Assembly: GCF_018332655.1 (NCBI RefSeq)
Contig: NZ_BOQL01000047.1
Span: 1 to 63,165 of the forward strand
Direction of reading: 5' to 3'
Origin: Actinoplanes auranticolor
Lineage (GTDB): Bacteria > Actinomycetota > Actinomycetes > Mycobacteriales > Micromonosporaceae
DNA length: 63,165 nt
In this document: piece after piece, positions 1 to 5,816 of the stretch
How positions within the stretch are numbered: position 1 is the first letter of the stretch
Layout: each line of letters starts with the position of its first letter
Program-made: the position numbers and the translations under genes
Notes under the pieces: generated by a model
Seen by the model: the letters and a program-made list of their open reading frames with translations, nothing else
Told to the model about the DNA's origin: nothing
The model's database searches: none

Positions 1-146
1 TGCAAGTTCGTTACATGAGCGGTGCCGCCGGTGGCCCCACGGGGCGACGCACCGACGCGACGTTCGGGCTCAGGCGGTCATGGGTAGGCTTCAGGCGTTG
101 GGCGGGGCGGTTCGCCCCGGAGGCACGGTTGTCGGAGGTGGGCGAT
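1..146. other. Upstream segment of rbfA
   Basis: An in-frame ATG at 15 would extend rbfA by 44 residues, but that stretch (Arg/Gly-rich) does not look like the RbfA family. A small hairpin, GGGGCG-GTT-CGCCCC at 104-118, lies just before the rbfA ribosome-binding site and could affect its translation. No other gene is supported here; the upstream neighbour lies outside the window. Confidence 0.4.
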
Positions 147-617
147 ATGTCGGACCCGGCCAAGACGCGTCGGCACGCGGAGCGCATCCGCGAGCTGGTG
201 GCATCGCTGGTGCGAGAGATCAAGGATCCCCGTCTCGGCATGGTGACGATCACGGACGCCCGGATCACGGGCGATCTCCGCGACGCTCATGTGTACTACA
301 CCGTGCTCGGGGACCAGACCGAGCAGGCGGCGACCGCGACGGCGCTGGACAGCGCCAAGGGGATGCTGCGCAGCCGGGTCGGTCACGCCCTGGGCCTGCG
401 GCACTCGCCGAGCCTGACGTTCGTGCTGGACAACGTCCTGGACAACGTCAAGGAGATCGACGAGCTGCTGGCCGCGGCCCGGCACCGCGACGCCGAGGTG
501 CAGCGGTTGGCCGCCGGCAAGCAGTACGCCGGCGACCCGGACCCGTACAAGGCCGAGGACGAGGATGACGACGAGGACGCCGACGAGCGGGTCGGTGCCC
601 GCGAGGACCAGGGGTGA
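147..617 (+). CDS. rbfA: 30S ribosome-binding factor RbfA
   Basis: RbfA is a small KH-like protein that binds immature 30S subunits and helps 16S rRNA 5'-end maturation and cold adaptation. The 156-residue product begins MSDPAKTRRHAERIRELVAS and contains the family signature around DPRLGMVTITDARITGDLR, followed by VYYTVLGD and a helical region. An acidic tail (repeated Asp/Glu) follows the domain, as is common in actinobacteria. The start at 147 is preferred because GGAGG lies at 134-138 with 8 nt spacing; the upstream ATG at 15 has no such site. The stop overlaps the GTG of the next gene (GTGA), so the DHH phosphoesterase is likely co-translated. The same rbfA-phosphoesterase pair exists in mycobacteria. 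Confidence 0.95.
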   Translation: MSDPAKTRRHAERIRELVASLVREIKDPRLGMVTITDARITGDLRDAHVYYTVLGDQTEQAATATALDSAKGMLRSRVGHALGLRHSPSLTFVLDNVLDNVKEIDELLAAARHRDAEVQRLAAGKQYAGDPDPYKAEDEDDDEDADERVGAREDQG

Positions 618-1648
618 CCGAGGCGGTCACCGTCTCGGAGGGCAGCCCCGCCGCAGCTGACTTCTCGGCGGCGGTCTCGGCGATCCGTGAGCTGGCGCCC
701 ACCGGCCGGGTGCTGCTGATCTGTCACGTCAATCCCGACGGCGACGCGCTCGGCAGCATGCTCGGTTTCGGCCTGGGACTGCGCCGGCTCGGCGTGCCCC
801 GGCTGCAGGCCACGTTCCCCGGCACGTTCGAGATCCCCGAGCCGTTCGCCGCGCTGCCCGGCCTCGATCTGCTGGTCAGCGAGGAGCAGGCCGAGCCGGA
901 GCCGGATCTGGTGATCGTCTTCGACGTGGCCGCGGTGTCCCGGCTCGGCGGGCTGGCCGACCGGCTGTCCCGTGCCCGGGCCACCGTGGCCCTGGATCAC
1001 CACGCGTCCAACACGGGCTTCGCGGGCGTCAACCTGGTCGACGCCGGTGCCGCCGCCACCTCGGTGGTGGCCGAGGAGCTGCTGCGCCGCCTCGACGTGC
1101 CGCTGGACGCCGAGATCGCGGAATGCCTGTACGTGGCCCTGGCCACCGACACCGGCTCGTTCCGCTTCGACATGACCACGCCGCGGGTGCACGAGATGGC
1201 CGCCCGGCTGATCGCCACCGGCCTGCGCCCGGGGGAGATCTCCCGCCGGGTGTTCGACAGCCGCCCGTTCGGCGCGATGAAGCTCTCCGCCGAAGTGCTC
1301 AGCCGGGCCCAGCTCGATCCCACCGCGGCGGACGGGCACGGCATGGTGTGGACGTACGCGACGCTCGGGGACCTCGAGCGGCACGGGCAGCGACCGTACG
1401 TGCTGGACGCGCTGATCGACCCGGTCCGGTGCGTGGCCGAGGTGGACGTGTCCGTGGTGGTCAAGGAGCTCGCCGAGCGCGAGTGGGCGGTGTCGCTGCG
1501 CAGCAAGGGCGCGGTCGACGTGAGTGCCGTCGCGGTGGCGCTGGGCGGTGGCGGGCACCGGCTGGCCGCGGGTTTCACCGGTTACGGCACCCCGGGGGAC
1601 GTCGTCACCGCGGTCCGCGACGAGCTGGGCAACCACCTCATTCCGTAG
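614..1648 (+). CDS. nrnA: DHH/DHHA1 phosphoesterase, NrnA-type oligoribonuclease/pAp phosphatase
   Basis: Members of this family degrade nanoRNA, linear dinucleotides and in several species cyclic di-nucleotides and 3'-phosphoadenosine 5'-phosphate, finishing mRNA decay in the cytoplasm. The 344-residue protein shows the DHH motifs in order: NPDGDALG near residues 40-47, an Asp in VIVFDVA, the DHH triad in LDHHASN near 128, and VALATDTGSF. The DHHA1 substrate-binding motif GGGGHRLAAGF is near residues 312-322. It starts with GTG overlapping the rbfA stop and ends just before a strong terminator, so rbfA-nrnA looks like the end of a transcription unit. Later genes for PNPase and RNase J make this window rich in RNA turnover. 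Whether the main substrate is nanoRNA, pAp or c-di-AMP cannot be read from sequence. Confidence 0.93.
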   Translation: MTEAVTVSEGSPAAADFSAAVSAIRELAPTGRVLLICHVNPDGDALGSMLGFGLGLRRLGVPRLQATFPGTFEIPEPFAALPGLDLLVSEEQAEPEPDLVIVFDVAAVSRLGGLADRLSRARATVALDHHASNTGFAGVNLVDAGAAATSVVAEELLRRLDVPLDAEIAECLYVALATDTGSFRFDMTTPRVHEMAARLIATGLRPGEISRRVFDSRPFGAMKLSAEVLSRAQLDPTAADGHGMVWTYATLGDLERHGQRPYVLDALIDPVRCVAEVDVSVVVKELAEREWAVSLRSKGAVDVSAVAVALGGGGHRLAAGFTGYGTPGDVVTAVRDELGNHLIP

Positions 1649-1660
1649 CTTCTTCTGCGC

Positions 1661-1686
1661 GGGGCCGGCCTTCGGGCCGGCCTTTT
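1661..1686 (+). terminator. Intrinsic terminator after nrnA
   Basis: An 8-bp perfect stem GGCCGGCC (1663-1670) and GGCCGGCC (1675-1682) closes a stable TTCG (UUCG) tetraloop and is followed by TTTT. It lies 12 nt after the nrnA stop. This is the only terminator in the window with a clear four-T tract. Confidence 0.85.
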
Positions 1687-1815
1687 GTCGTTGATCCGGC
1701 TTCCCGTATCGCGGGACACGACGAGCAACCAGCGAGACTGAACGATAGTTTGAGTTAACGGTGATTTGGTTTCTGCACGGGCGCTACCACCGACCGCCGC
1801 AGCAGCCTCGAGCCA

Positions 1816-1919
1816 CCCGGGTACACCATCCCGGGCTGTGTCGCCCCGCCACCCGTCCGGTGATCCCGGACCGGCCCTCGCGACACGCCGCTCGATCGAT
1901 CAGTGGGTGCCGTGCACCC
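1816..1919 (+). ncRNA. Candidate structured leader before the 29-codon ORF
   Basis: Three hairpins occur in a row in otherwise non-coding DNA: CCCGGG (1816-1821) with CCCGGG (1830-1835); GTCCGG (1855-1860) with CCGGAC (1866-1871); and GGGTGC (1905-1910) with GCACCC (1914-1919). The last ends about 12 nt before the GGAAGG of a 29-codon ORF. A comparatively AT-rich stretch at 1741-1771 could hold the promoter. Six-bp stems arise easily at this GC content, so this is a candidate only. The rest of the 1649-2086 gap holds the nrnA terminator, the small ORF and a possible terminator. Confidence 0.28.
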
Positions 1920-1944
1920 GTTCCGCCGTGGAAGGACCACGATC

Positions 1945-2034
1945 ATGGCCGCCAAGCCCAAGCCCCAGCAGTCCGACGACGCCCGCGAGCAGGCCCGCCG
2001 CGCGCTGCAGACGTCGATGGACACCCGCCAGTAA
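1945..2034 (+). CDS. Candidate 29-residue hydrophilic protein
   Basis: The ORF starts with ATG at 1945, preceded by GGAAGGA about 7-8 nt upstream, and ends with TAA. All 29 sense codons have G or C in the third position, as in the surrounding real genes. The product begins MAAKPKPQQSDDAREQARR and is charged, with a likely short helix and no membrane segment or Cys. I do not recognise a family. A GC-rich hairpin follows the stop and hairpins precede the start, so it could be an independent small transcription unit between nrnA and the MATE exporter. Longer ORFs in other frames across this region look like shadows. A regulatory leader peptide is an alternative. Confidence 0.5.
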   Translation: MAAKPKPQQSDDAREQARRALQTSMDTRQ

Positions 2035-2041
2035 GTAGTAC

Positions 2042-2056
2042 GGGCGCGTTGCGCCC
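2042..2056 (+). terminator. Possible terminator after the 29-codon ORF
   Basis: GGGCGC (2042-2047), loop GTT, GCGCCC (2051-2056), followed by CTTA. The stem is short and there is no T-tract. Its position 7 nt after the small ORF stop is the main support. Confidence 0.3.
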
Positions 2057-2086
2057 CTTACGGCTCGGCGGGCATCATGGCTGTTC

Positions 2087-3406
2087 ATGAGCCCGCCCGC
2101 CGCCGTCGACCAAGGCACCCTCACCCGGCGCATCGCCGCCCTGGCCCTGCCGGCCCTGGTCGTGCTGGCCGCCGAGCCGCTGTACGTGCTGGTCGACACC
2201 GCGGTGGTGGGCCACCTCGGCCGGATCCCGCTCGCGGCGGTCGCCGTCGGCGGCACGGTGATGTCGGTGGCCGTCTGGTTCGGCACGCTGATGGCGTACG
2301 GCACGACCGGCCGCGCCGCCCGCCGCTTCGGCGCGGGTGACCGCACCGCCGCCGTCGCCGAAGGCGTCCAGGCCACCTGGCTCGCCCTGGCCACCGGTGC
2401 TCTGCTCGTCCTGCTGGCCCAGCTCTTCGCCACGCCGGTCACCAGGGCCCTGGCCGCCGACCCGGCCGCCGCCGAGGCCGCCGCACAGTGGCTGCGCGTC
2501 GCGGCCCTCGGCATCCCCGGCCTGCTGCTCGCGGCGGCCGGCAACGGCTGGATGCGCGGAGTGCAGGACACCCGCCGCCCGCTGTACTACGTCCTCGGCG
2601 CCAACGTGCTCTCCGCGGTGCTGTGCCCGCTGCTCGTGTACCCGGCCGGCTGGGGACTGATCGGCTCAGCCGTCGCCAATGTGGTGGCGCAGTCGCTGAC
2701 CGGCGGGCTGTTCCTCTGGGCGTTGATCCGCGAACGCGCGCCGCTGCGGCCCAGCCCGGCGGTCATCGTCCGGCAGCTCGTGCTGGGCCGGGACCTGCTC
2801 ATCCGCGGCGCCGCGTTCCAGGCCTGCTGGTTGTCGGCGACCGCCGTGGCGGCCCGTTTCGGCGTCGCGGCCGTGGGTGCCCACCAGATCGGCCTGCAAC
2901 TCTGGTTCTTCTGCGCGCTGGCCCTGGACGCGGTGGCGATCGCGGCGCAGTCCCTGGTCGGTGCGGCGCTGGGCGCGGGCGACGAGACCGCGGCCCGCGA
3001 GGTGGCCCGGCGGGTCACGGCGGTGGGCGCGGTGGCCGGCGTGGGCTTCGCGCTCCTGGCGGCGGCGGGCGCCGGGGTGGTGCCCGGCTGGTTCACGAGC
3101 GACCGGGCGGTCCACGAGCAGGCGGCGATCGTCTGGCCCTGGTTCGTGGGCATGCTGCCCTTCGCCGGCGTCGTCTACGCCCTGGACGGCGTCCTGATCG
3201 GCGCGGGCGACGTGGGCTACCTGCGCACGATGACGCTGGCGGCGGCGCTGCTCGGGTTCCTGCCGGCGATCTGGCTGGCGTACGCGCTGGACCGGGGGCT
3301 GGCCGGGGTGTGGTTCGGGCTGGCGTTGTTCACGCTGATCCGGCTGGTGTTCCTGCTGGTCCGCTGGCGCGGGGCGCGATGGGCGGTCCTCGGCGCCACC
3401 CGCTGA
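2087..3406 (+). CDS. dinF: MATE family efflux transporter, DinF-like
   Basis: This is a 439-residue multidrug and toxic compound extrusion protein with about 12 hydrophobic segments, expected to export substrates in exchange for H+ or Na+. The N-terminal helix region (LALPALVVLAAEPLYVLVDTAV, split here by function) with VGHLG is typical of the DinF subfamily, and two homologous six-helix halves are visible. The ATG at 2087 has only a weak ribosome-binding site. The rbfA-phosphoesterase-dinF order also exists in mycobacteria. Two divergent MarR-like regulators lie downstream; regulators of this family often control exporters, but no site was found in front of this gene. Substrate is unknown. 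Confidence 0.88.
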   Translation: MSPPAAVDQGTLTRRIAALALPALVVLAAEPLYVLVDTAVVGHLGRIPLAAVAVGGTVMSVAVWFGTLMAYGTTGRAARRFGAGDRTAAVAEGVQATWLALATGALLVLLAQLFATPVTRALAADPAAAEAAAQWLRVAALGIPGLLLAAAGNGWMRGVQDTRRPLYYVLGANVLSAVLCPLLVYPAGWGLIGSAVANVVAQSLTGGLFLWALIRERAPLRPSPAVIVRQLVLGRDLLIRGAAFQACWLSATAVAARFGVAAVGAHQIGLQLWFFCALALDAVAIAAQSLVGAALGAGDETAAREVARRVTAVGAVAGVGFALLAAAGAGVVPGWFTSDRAVHEQAAIVWPWFVGMLPFAGVVYALDGVLIGAGDVGYLRTMTLAAALLGFLPAIWLAYALDRGLAGVWFGLALFTLIRLVFLLVRWRGARWAVLGATR

Positions 3407-3573
3407 TCGCCTTCGGGTCGGCCGTTCTCGCGTGGGCTTCGCGGCACCGGCGGAGGGCGGGGGACTGGTCGTCTCCCACCGTGGCGGCACGCCGCGATGA
3501 CAGCGTCTCGGGGCCGAGCCGGATGCTTGGGCCCCTTTGCCGCCGTCGGTCCAGCCGGCGGCCGGCGGCCTGG

Positions 3574-4038
3574 TCACTCGAGCGACGACCGGCCCGGCTC
3601 GTCGGTGAGGGTGCCGAGCGCGGCAGTGAACGACGTCAACAGCCGAGCGAAACCCCTCCGATCCTCCTCCGGCCAGCCGACCATGGCCCGCGCGAACATC
3701 TCCTGCCGCGACCGGTGAGCATCCGCCAGGTAGGACTGCCCCTCCCCGGTCAGCACGAGCAAAGCCCGCCGGCCATCCCGCTGATCGGCCTGGCGGATCA
3801 CCAGCCCCTGCGCCACCGCCCGAGCCACCAGCCGGCTCGCCCGCGGCTGATCCACCCCGAGCGCAACCCCCACCTCGCCGACGGTCCCGGGCCGGCCCAG
3901 TTCCTCCAGCGCGTCCAGCACCCCGAACACGGTCTGATCACCCGGCGGGGCCAGCCGGCTCAATACCCGCCGGCTCTGGCTGCGCCGGATCGCGATCATC
4001 GCCCGCTCGATCGCCGCCAGGTCCTCATCGCGCTGCAT
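3574..4038 (-). CDS. MarR family transcriptional regulator
   Basis: This is a 154-residue winged-helix regulator with the MarR layout: N-terminal helix (IERAMIAIRRSQSRRV), recognition-helix region TVGEVGVALGVDQPRASRLV, the wing ADQRDGRRALLVLTGEG, and a C-terminal dimerisation helix. The wing motif DxRxGRR is characteristic. I choose the ATG ending at 4038 because a TATAAT box on this strand (4046-4051) sits 7 nt upstream and no Shine-Dalgarno sequence is visible, which fits a leaderless message; an ATG at 4047 is the alternative. It is divergent from another MarR-like gene and convergent with the MATE gene. Ligand and targets are unknown. Confidence 0.85.
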   Translation of the reverse strand: MQRDEDLAAIERAMIAIRRSQSRRVLSRLAPPGDQTVFGVLDALEELGRPGTVGEVGVALGVDQPRASRLVARAVAQGLVIRQADQRDGRRALLVLTGEGQSYLADAHRSRQEMFARAMVGWPEEDRRGFARLLTSFTAALGTLTDEPGRSSLE

Positions 4039-4077
4039 GGATGTCATTATACAACTACATGTAGCATGACATTCATG
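4036..4077. promoter_or_regulatory. Shared control region of two divergent MarR-like genes
   Basis: A perfect 10-bp palindrome CTACATGTAG lies at 4055-4064. ATGTCAT (4041-4047) and ATGACAT (4066-4072) form a second, wider inverted repeat. On the minus strand TATAAT is 7 nt before the ATG at 4038; on the plus strand TAGCAT (4062-4067) is 7 nt before the ATG at 4075. Only 36 bp separate the two proposed starts. The symmetry suggests a MarR-type operator overlapping both promoters; binding is inferred. Confidence 0.6.
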
Positions 4078-4473
4078 CTTCCCCTCGGTTACTGGATCAA
4101 AGAGGTCGACCGCCGCATCGAGGACACCTTCGGCCGGCTGCTGGCCGACGAGGGTGTGACCCGGCGGCACTGGCAGGTCCTGACCACCCTTGCGCGGGGT
4201 GACGCCTCCCGGTCGGAGCTCGACACCGCCCTCGCGCCGTTCGCGCCGACCGTGCGCCCGCAGGTCGACGACCTGATCCGCCGGGGCTGGGTGACTGAGG
4301 TGGCGGGCGGGCCGGGCGTCCGCCTGACCACCGCCGGGCGGGCGGCCCACGACCGGGTCGCCGAGCGGGTGCGGGTGTTCCGGGCCCGCGTCGCCGAGGG
4401 CCTGTCCGAGCGGGAGTACGCGACCCTGGTCGCCCTGCTCGAGCGCGTCGCCGGCAACCTCACCCCGGCCTGA
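4075..4473 (+). CDS. Small MarR-like winged-helix protein
   Basis: The roughly 132-residue product starts MLPLGYWIKEVDRRIEDTF and contains a winged-helix core: GVTRRHWQVLTTLARG, then a helix pair ending in VDDLIRRGWVTEV, then a turn GPGVRLTTAGRAAHD typical of MarR wings. A C-terminal helix (SEREYATLVALLERVAG) would help dimerisation. The ATG at 4075 follows a TAGCAT hexamer by 7 nt; ATG at 4066 is the alternative and would add three residues. It faces the MarR gene at 3574-4038 across a palindrome and ends 33 nt before truB. It lacks the DxRxGRR wing, so the two regulators are not simple duplicates. Confidence 0.75.
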   Translation: MLPLGYWIKEVDRRIEDTFGRLLADEGVTRRHWQVLTTLARGDASRSELDTALAPFAPTVRPQVDDLIRRGWVTEVAGGPGVRLTTAGRAAHDRVAERVRVFRARVAEGLSEREYATLVALLERVAGNLTPA

Positions 4474-4506
4474 CCCGCGACCCGGGTGGTCTGGTTGGGT
4501 GGAGCC

Positions 4507-5394
4507 GTGAACGTGGACGGGCTCATCGTTGTGGACAAGCCGGCCGGGATGACCTCCCACGACGTGGTCGCCCGGATCAGGAGGCTGGCCCGGACCAGGC
4601 GGGTCGGGCACGGCGGCACCCTCGACCCGATGGCCACCGGAGTGCTGATCATCGGGGTCAACCGGGCCACCCGGCTGCTCACGTACGTCATCGGCGCCGG
4701 CAAGAGCTACACCGCGACCATCCGGCTCGGGCAGACCACGATCACCGACGACGCCGAGGGTGACGTCACCGCCACCGTCTCCACCGCCGGGGTCACCGAG
4801 GCGGCGATCCGGGCCGGGCTCGCCGCGCAGACCGGTGAGATCGAGCAGGTGCCCAGTGCGGTCAGTGCCATCAAGGTCAACGGGCAGCGCGCCTACAAGC
4901 GGGTCCGGGACGGCGAGGAGGTCGAGCTGGCCGCCCGTAAGGTCACGATCTCCCGGCTCGACGTGCCGGCCGTGCGGCGCCCGGACGACGGGGACTTCGT
5001 CGACGTGGACATCGACGTCACCTGCTCCAGCGGCACCTACATCCGGGCCATCGCGCGGGACCTCGGCCGTACCCTCGAAGTCGGCGGGCATCTGACCGCG
5101 CTGCGCCGCACCGCCGTCGGTGATCTCACGCTCGCGTCCGCCGCCACCCTCGCGGAGCTGGAGGAACGCGCCCCCGACGTGATCTCGCTGCCGCTGGCCG
5201 AGGCGGCCCGGCGGGCCTTCCCGCAGCGGGAGGCCGACGCCGAGGAGACCCGGGTGCTCAGCCACGGCGGTCCGTTGCAGCCGGTCGGCATCGAGGGCCC
5301 GTACGCGGTCTTCAACACCGCCGGCGACGTGCTCGCGATCGTCTCCGAGCGCGACGGCAAAGCGCGCGCCGAGATCGTGCTCGCCCCGGCTTAG
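4507..5394 (+). CDS. truB: tRNA pseudouridine(55) synthase TruB
   Basis: TruB converts U55 in the T-loop of tRNAs to pseudouridine. The product begins NVDGLIVVDKPAGMTSHDVV and carries GHGGTLDPMATGVL with the catalytic Asp at about residue 40, followed by the expected KSYTATIRLG and a C-terminal domain (residues about 220-295) of the actinobacterial type. I prefer the GTG at 4507, since the family begins close to the DGxxxxDKP motif and GGTGGAG lies upstream; a GTG at 4486 would add seven unlikely residues. Its stop overlaps the stop of the leftward response-regulator gene within TTAG (5391-5394). ribF follows beyond the inserted two-component genes, as in other actinobacteria. Confidence 0.94.
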   Translation: MNVDGLIVVDKPAGMTSHDVVARIRRLARTRRVGHGGTLDPMATGVLIIGVNRATRLLTYVIGAGKSYTATIRLGQTTITDDAEGDVTATVSTAGVTEAAIRAGLAAQTGEIEQVPSAVSAIKVNGQRAYKRVRDGEEVELAARKVTISRLDVPAVRRPDDGDFVDVDIDVTCSSGTYIRAIARDLGRTLEVGGHLTALRRTAVGDLTLASAATLAELEERAPDVISLPLAEAARRAFPQREADAEETRVLSHGGPLQPVGIEGPYAVFNTAGDVLAIVSERDGKARAEIVLAPA

Positions 5395-5816
5395 GACCTG
5401 TCCTGCCCGCTGCGCCGGGACAGGTGCTCGGCCACCGTCGCCACCAGGTCCGCCGCCGCGTACGGCTTGTCCAGGAAGCCGTCGCAGCCCGCCTGCAGTG
5501 CCGCCTCCCGGTCCTGTGGGAGCACGCTCGCGGTCACCGCGACGACGGTCGGCCGGGGACGGCCCGTCGCGACCGTGCCCGCCGCCAGTTCGCTCGCCAG
5601 GGCGAGGCCGCTGCCGTCCGGCAGGTTCATGTCCAGCAGGATCAGGTCGACGTCCTCCGCGGCGAGCCGGGTGCGCGCGCTCGCCAGCGTGGAGGCGTCC
5701 AGCACCTCGGCGTCGCGGACGGCCGCGATCCGGGCCCGGGCCAGCACCGCCTTGACCAGGGTCCGGTTCAACTCCTCGTCCTCGACCAGCAGGATCCTGG
5801 GGTTCTCGGCCGTCAC
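5391..5816 (-). CDS. Single-domain CheY-like response regulator
   Basis: This 141-residue protein is a lone receiver domain. It has the acidic pair in LLVEDEE, the phosphoacceptor Asp at about residue 62 in LLDMNLPDGSG, the Thr in VAVTAS and the Lys in DKPY (about 117), so it should be phosphorylatable. There is no output domain, so it probably acts by protein contact or as a phosphate relay. The ATG overlaps the stop of the upstream hybrid kinase (ATGA), which strongly suggests that kinase is its partner. Its stop overlaps that of truB on the opposite strand by 4 bp. Confidence 0.9.
   Translation of the reverse strand: MTAENPRILLVEDEELNRTLVKAVLARARIAAVRDAEVLDASTLASARTRLAAEDVDLILLDMNLPDGSGLALASELAAGTVATGRPRPTVVAVTASVLPQDREAALQAGCDGFLDKPYAAADLVATVAEHLSRRSGQDRS

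Noticed and set aside
15..146. Longer RbfA start at ATG 15
   Set aside because: The extra 44 residues do not match RbfA, and the start at 147 has a well-spaced GGAGG.
1761..2090. Two overlapping plus-strand ORFs of about 90-109 codons
   Set aside because: They cross the hairpins and the 29-codon ORF, with mixed third-position composition and no similarity I recognise.
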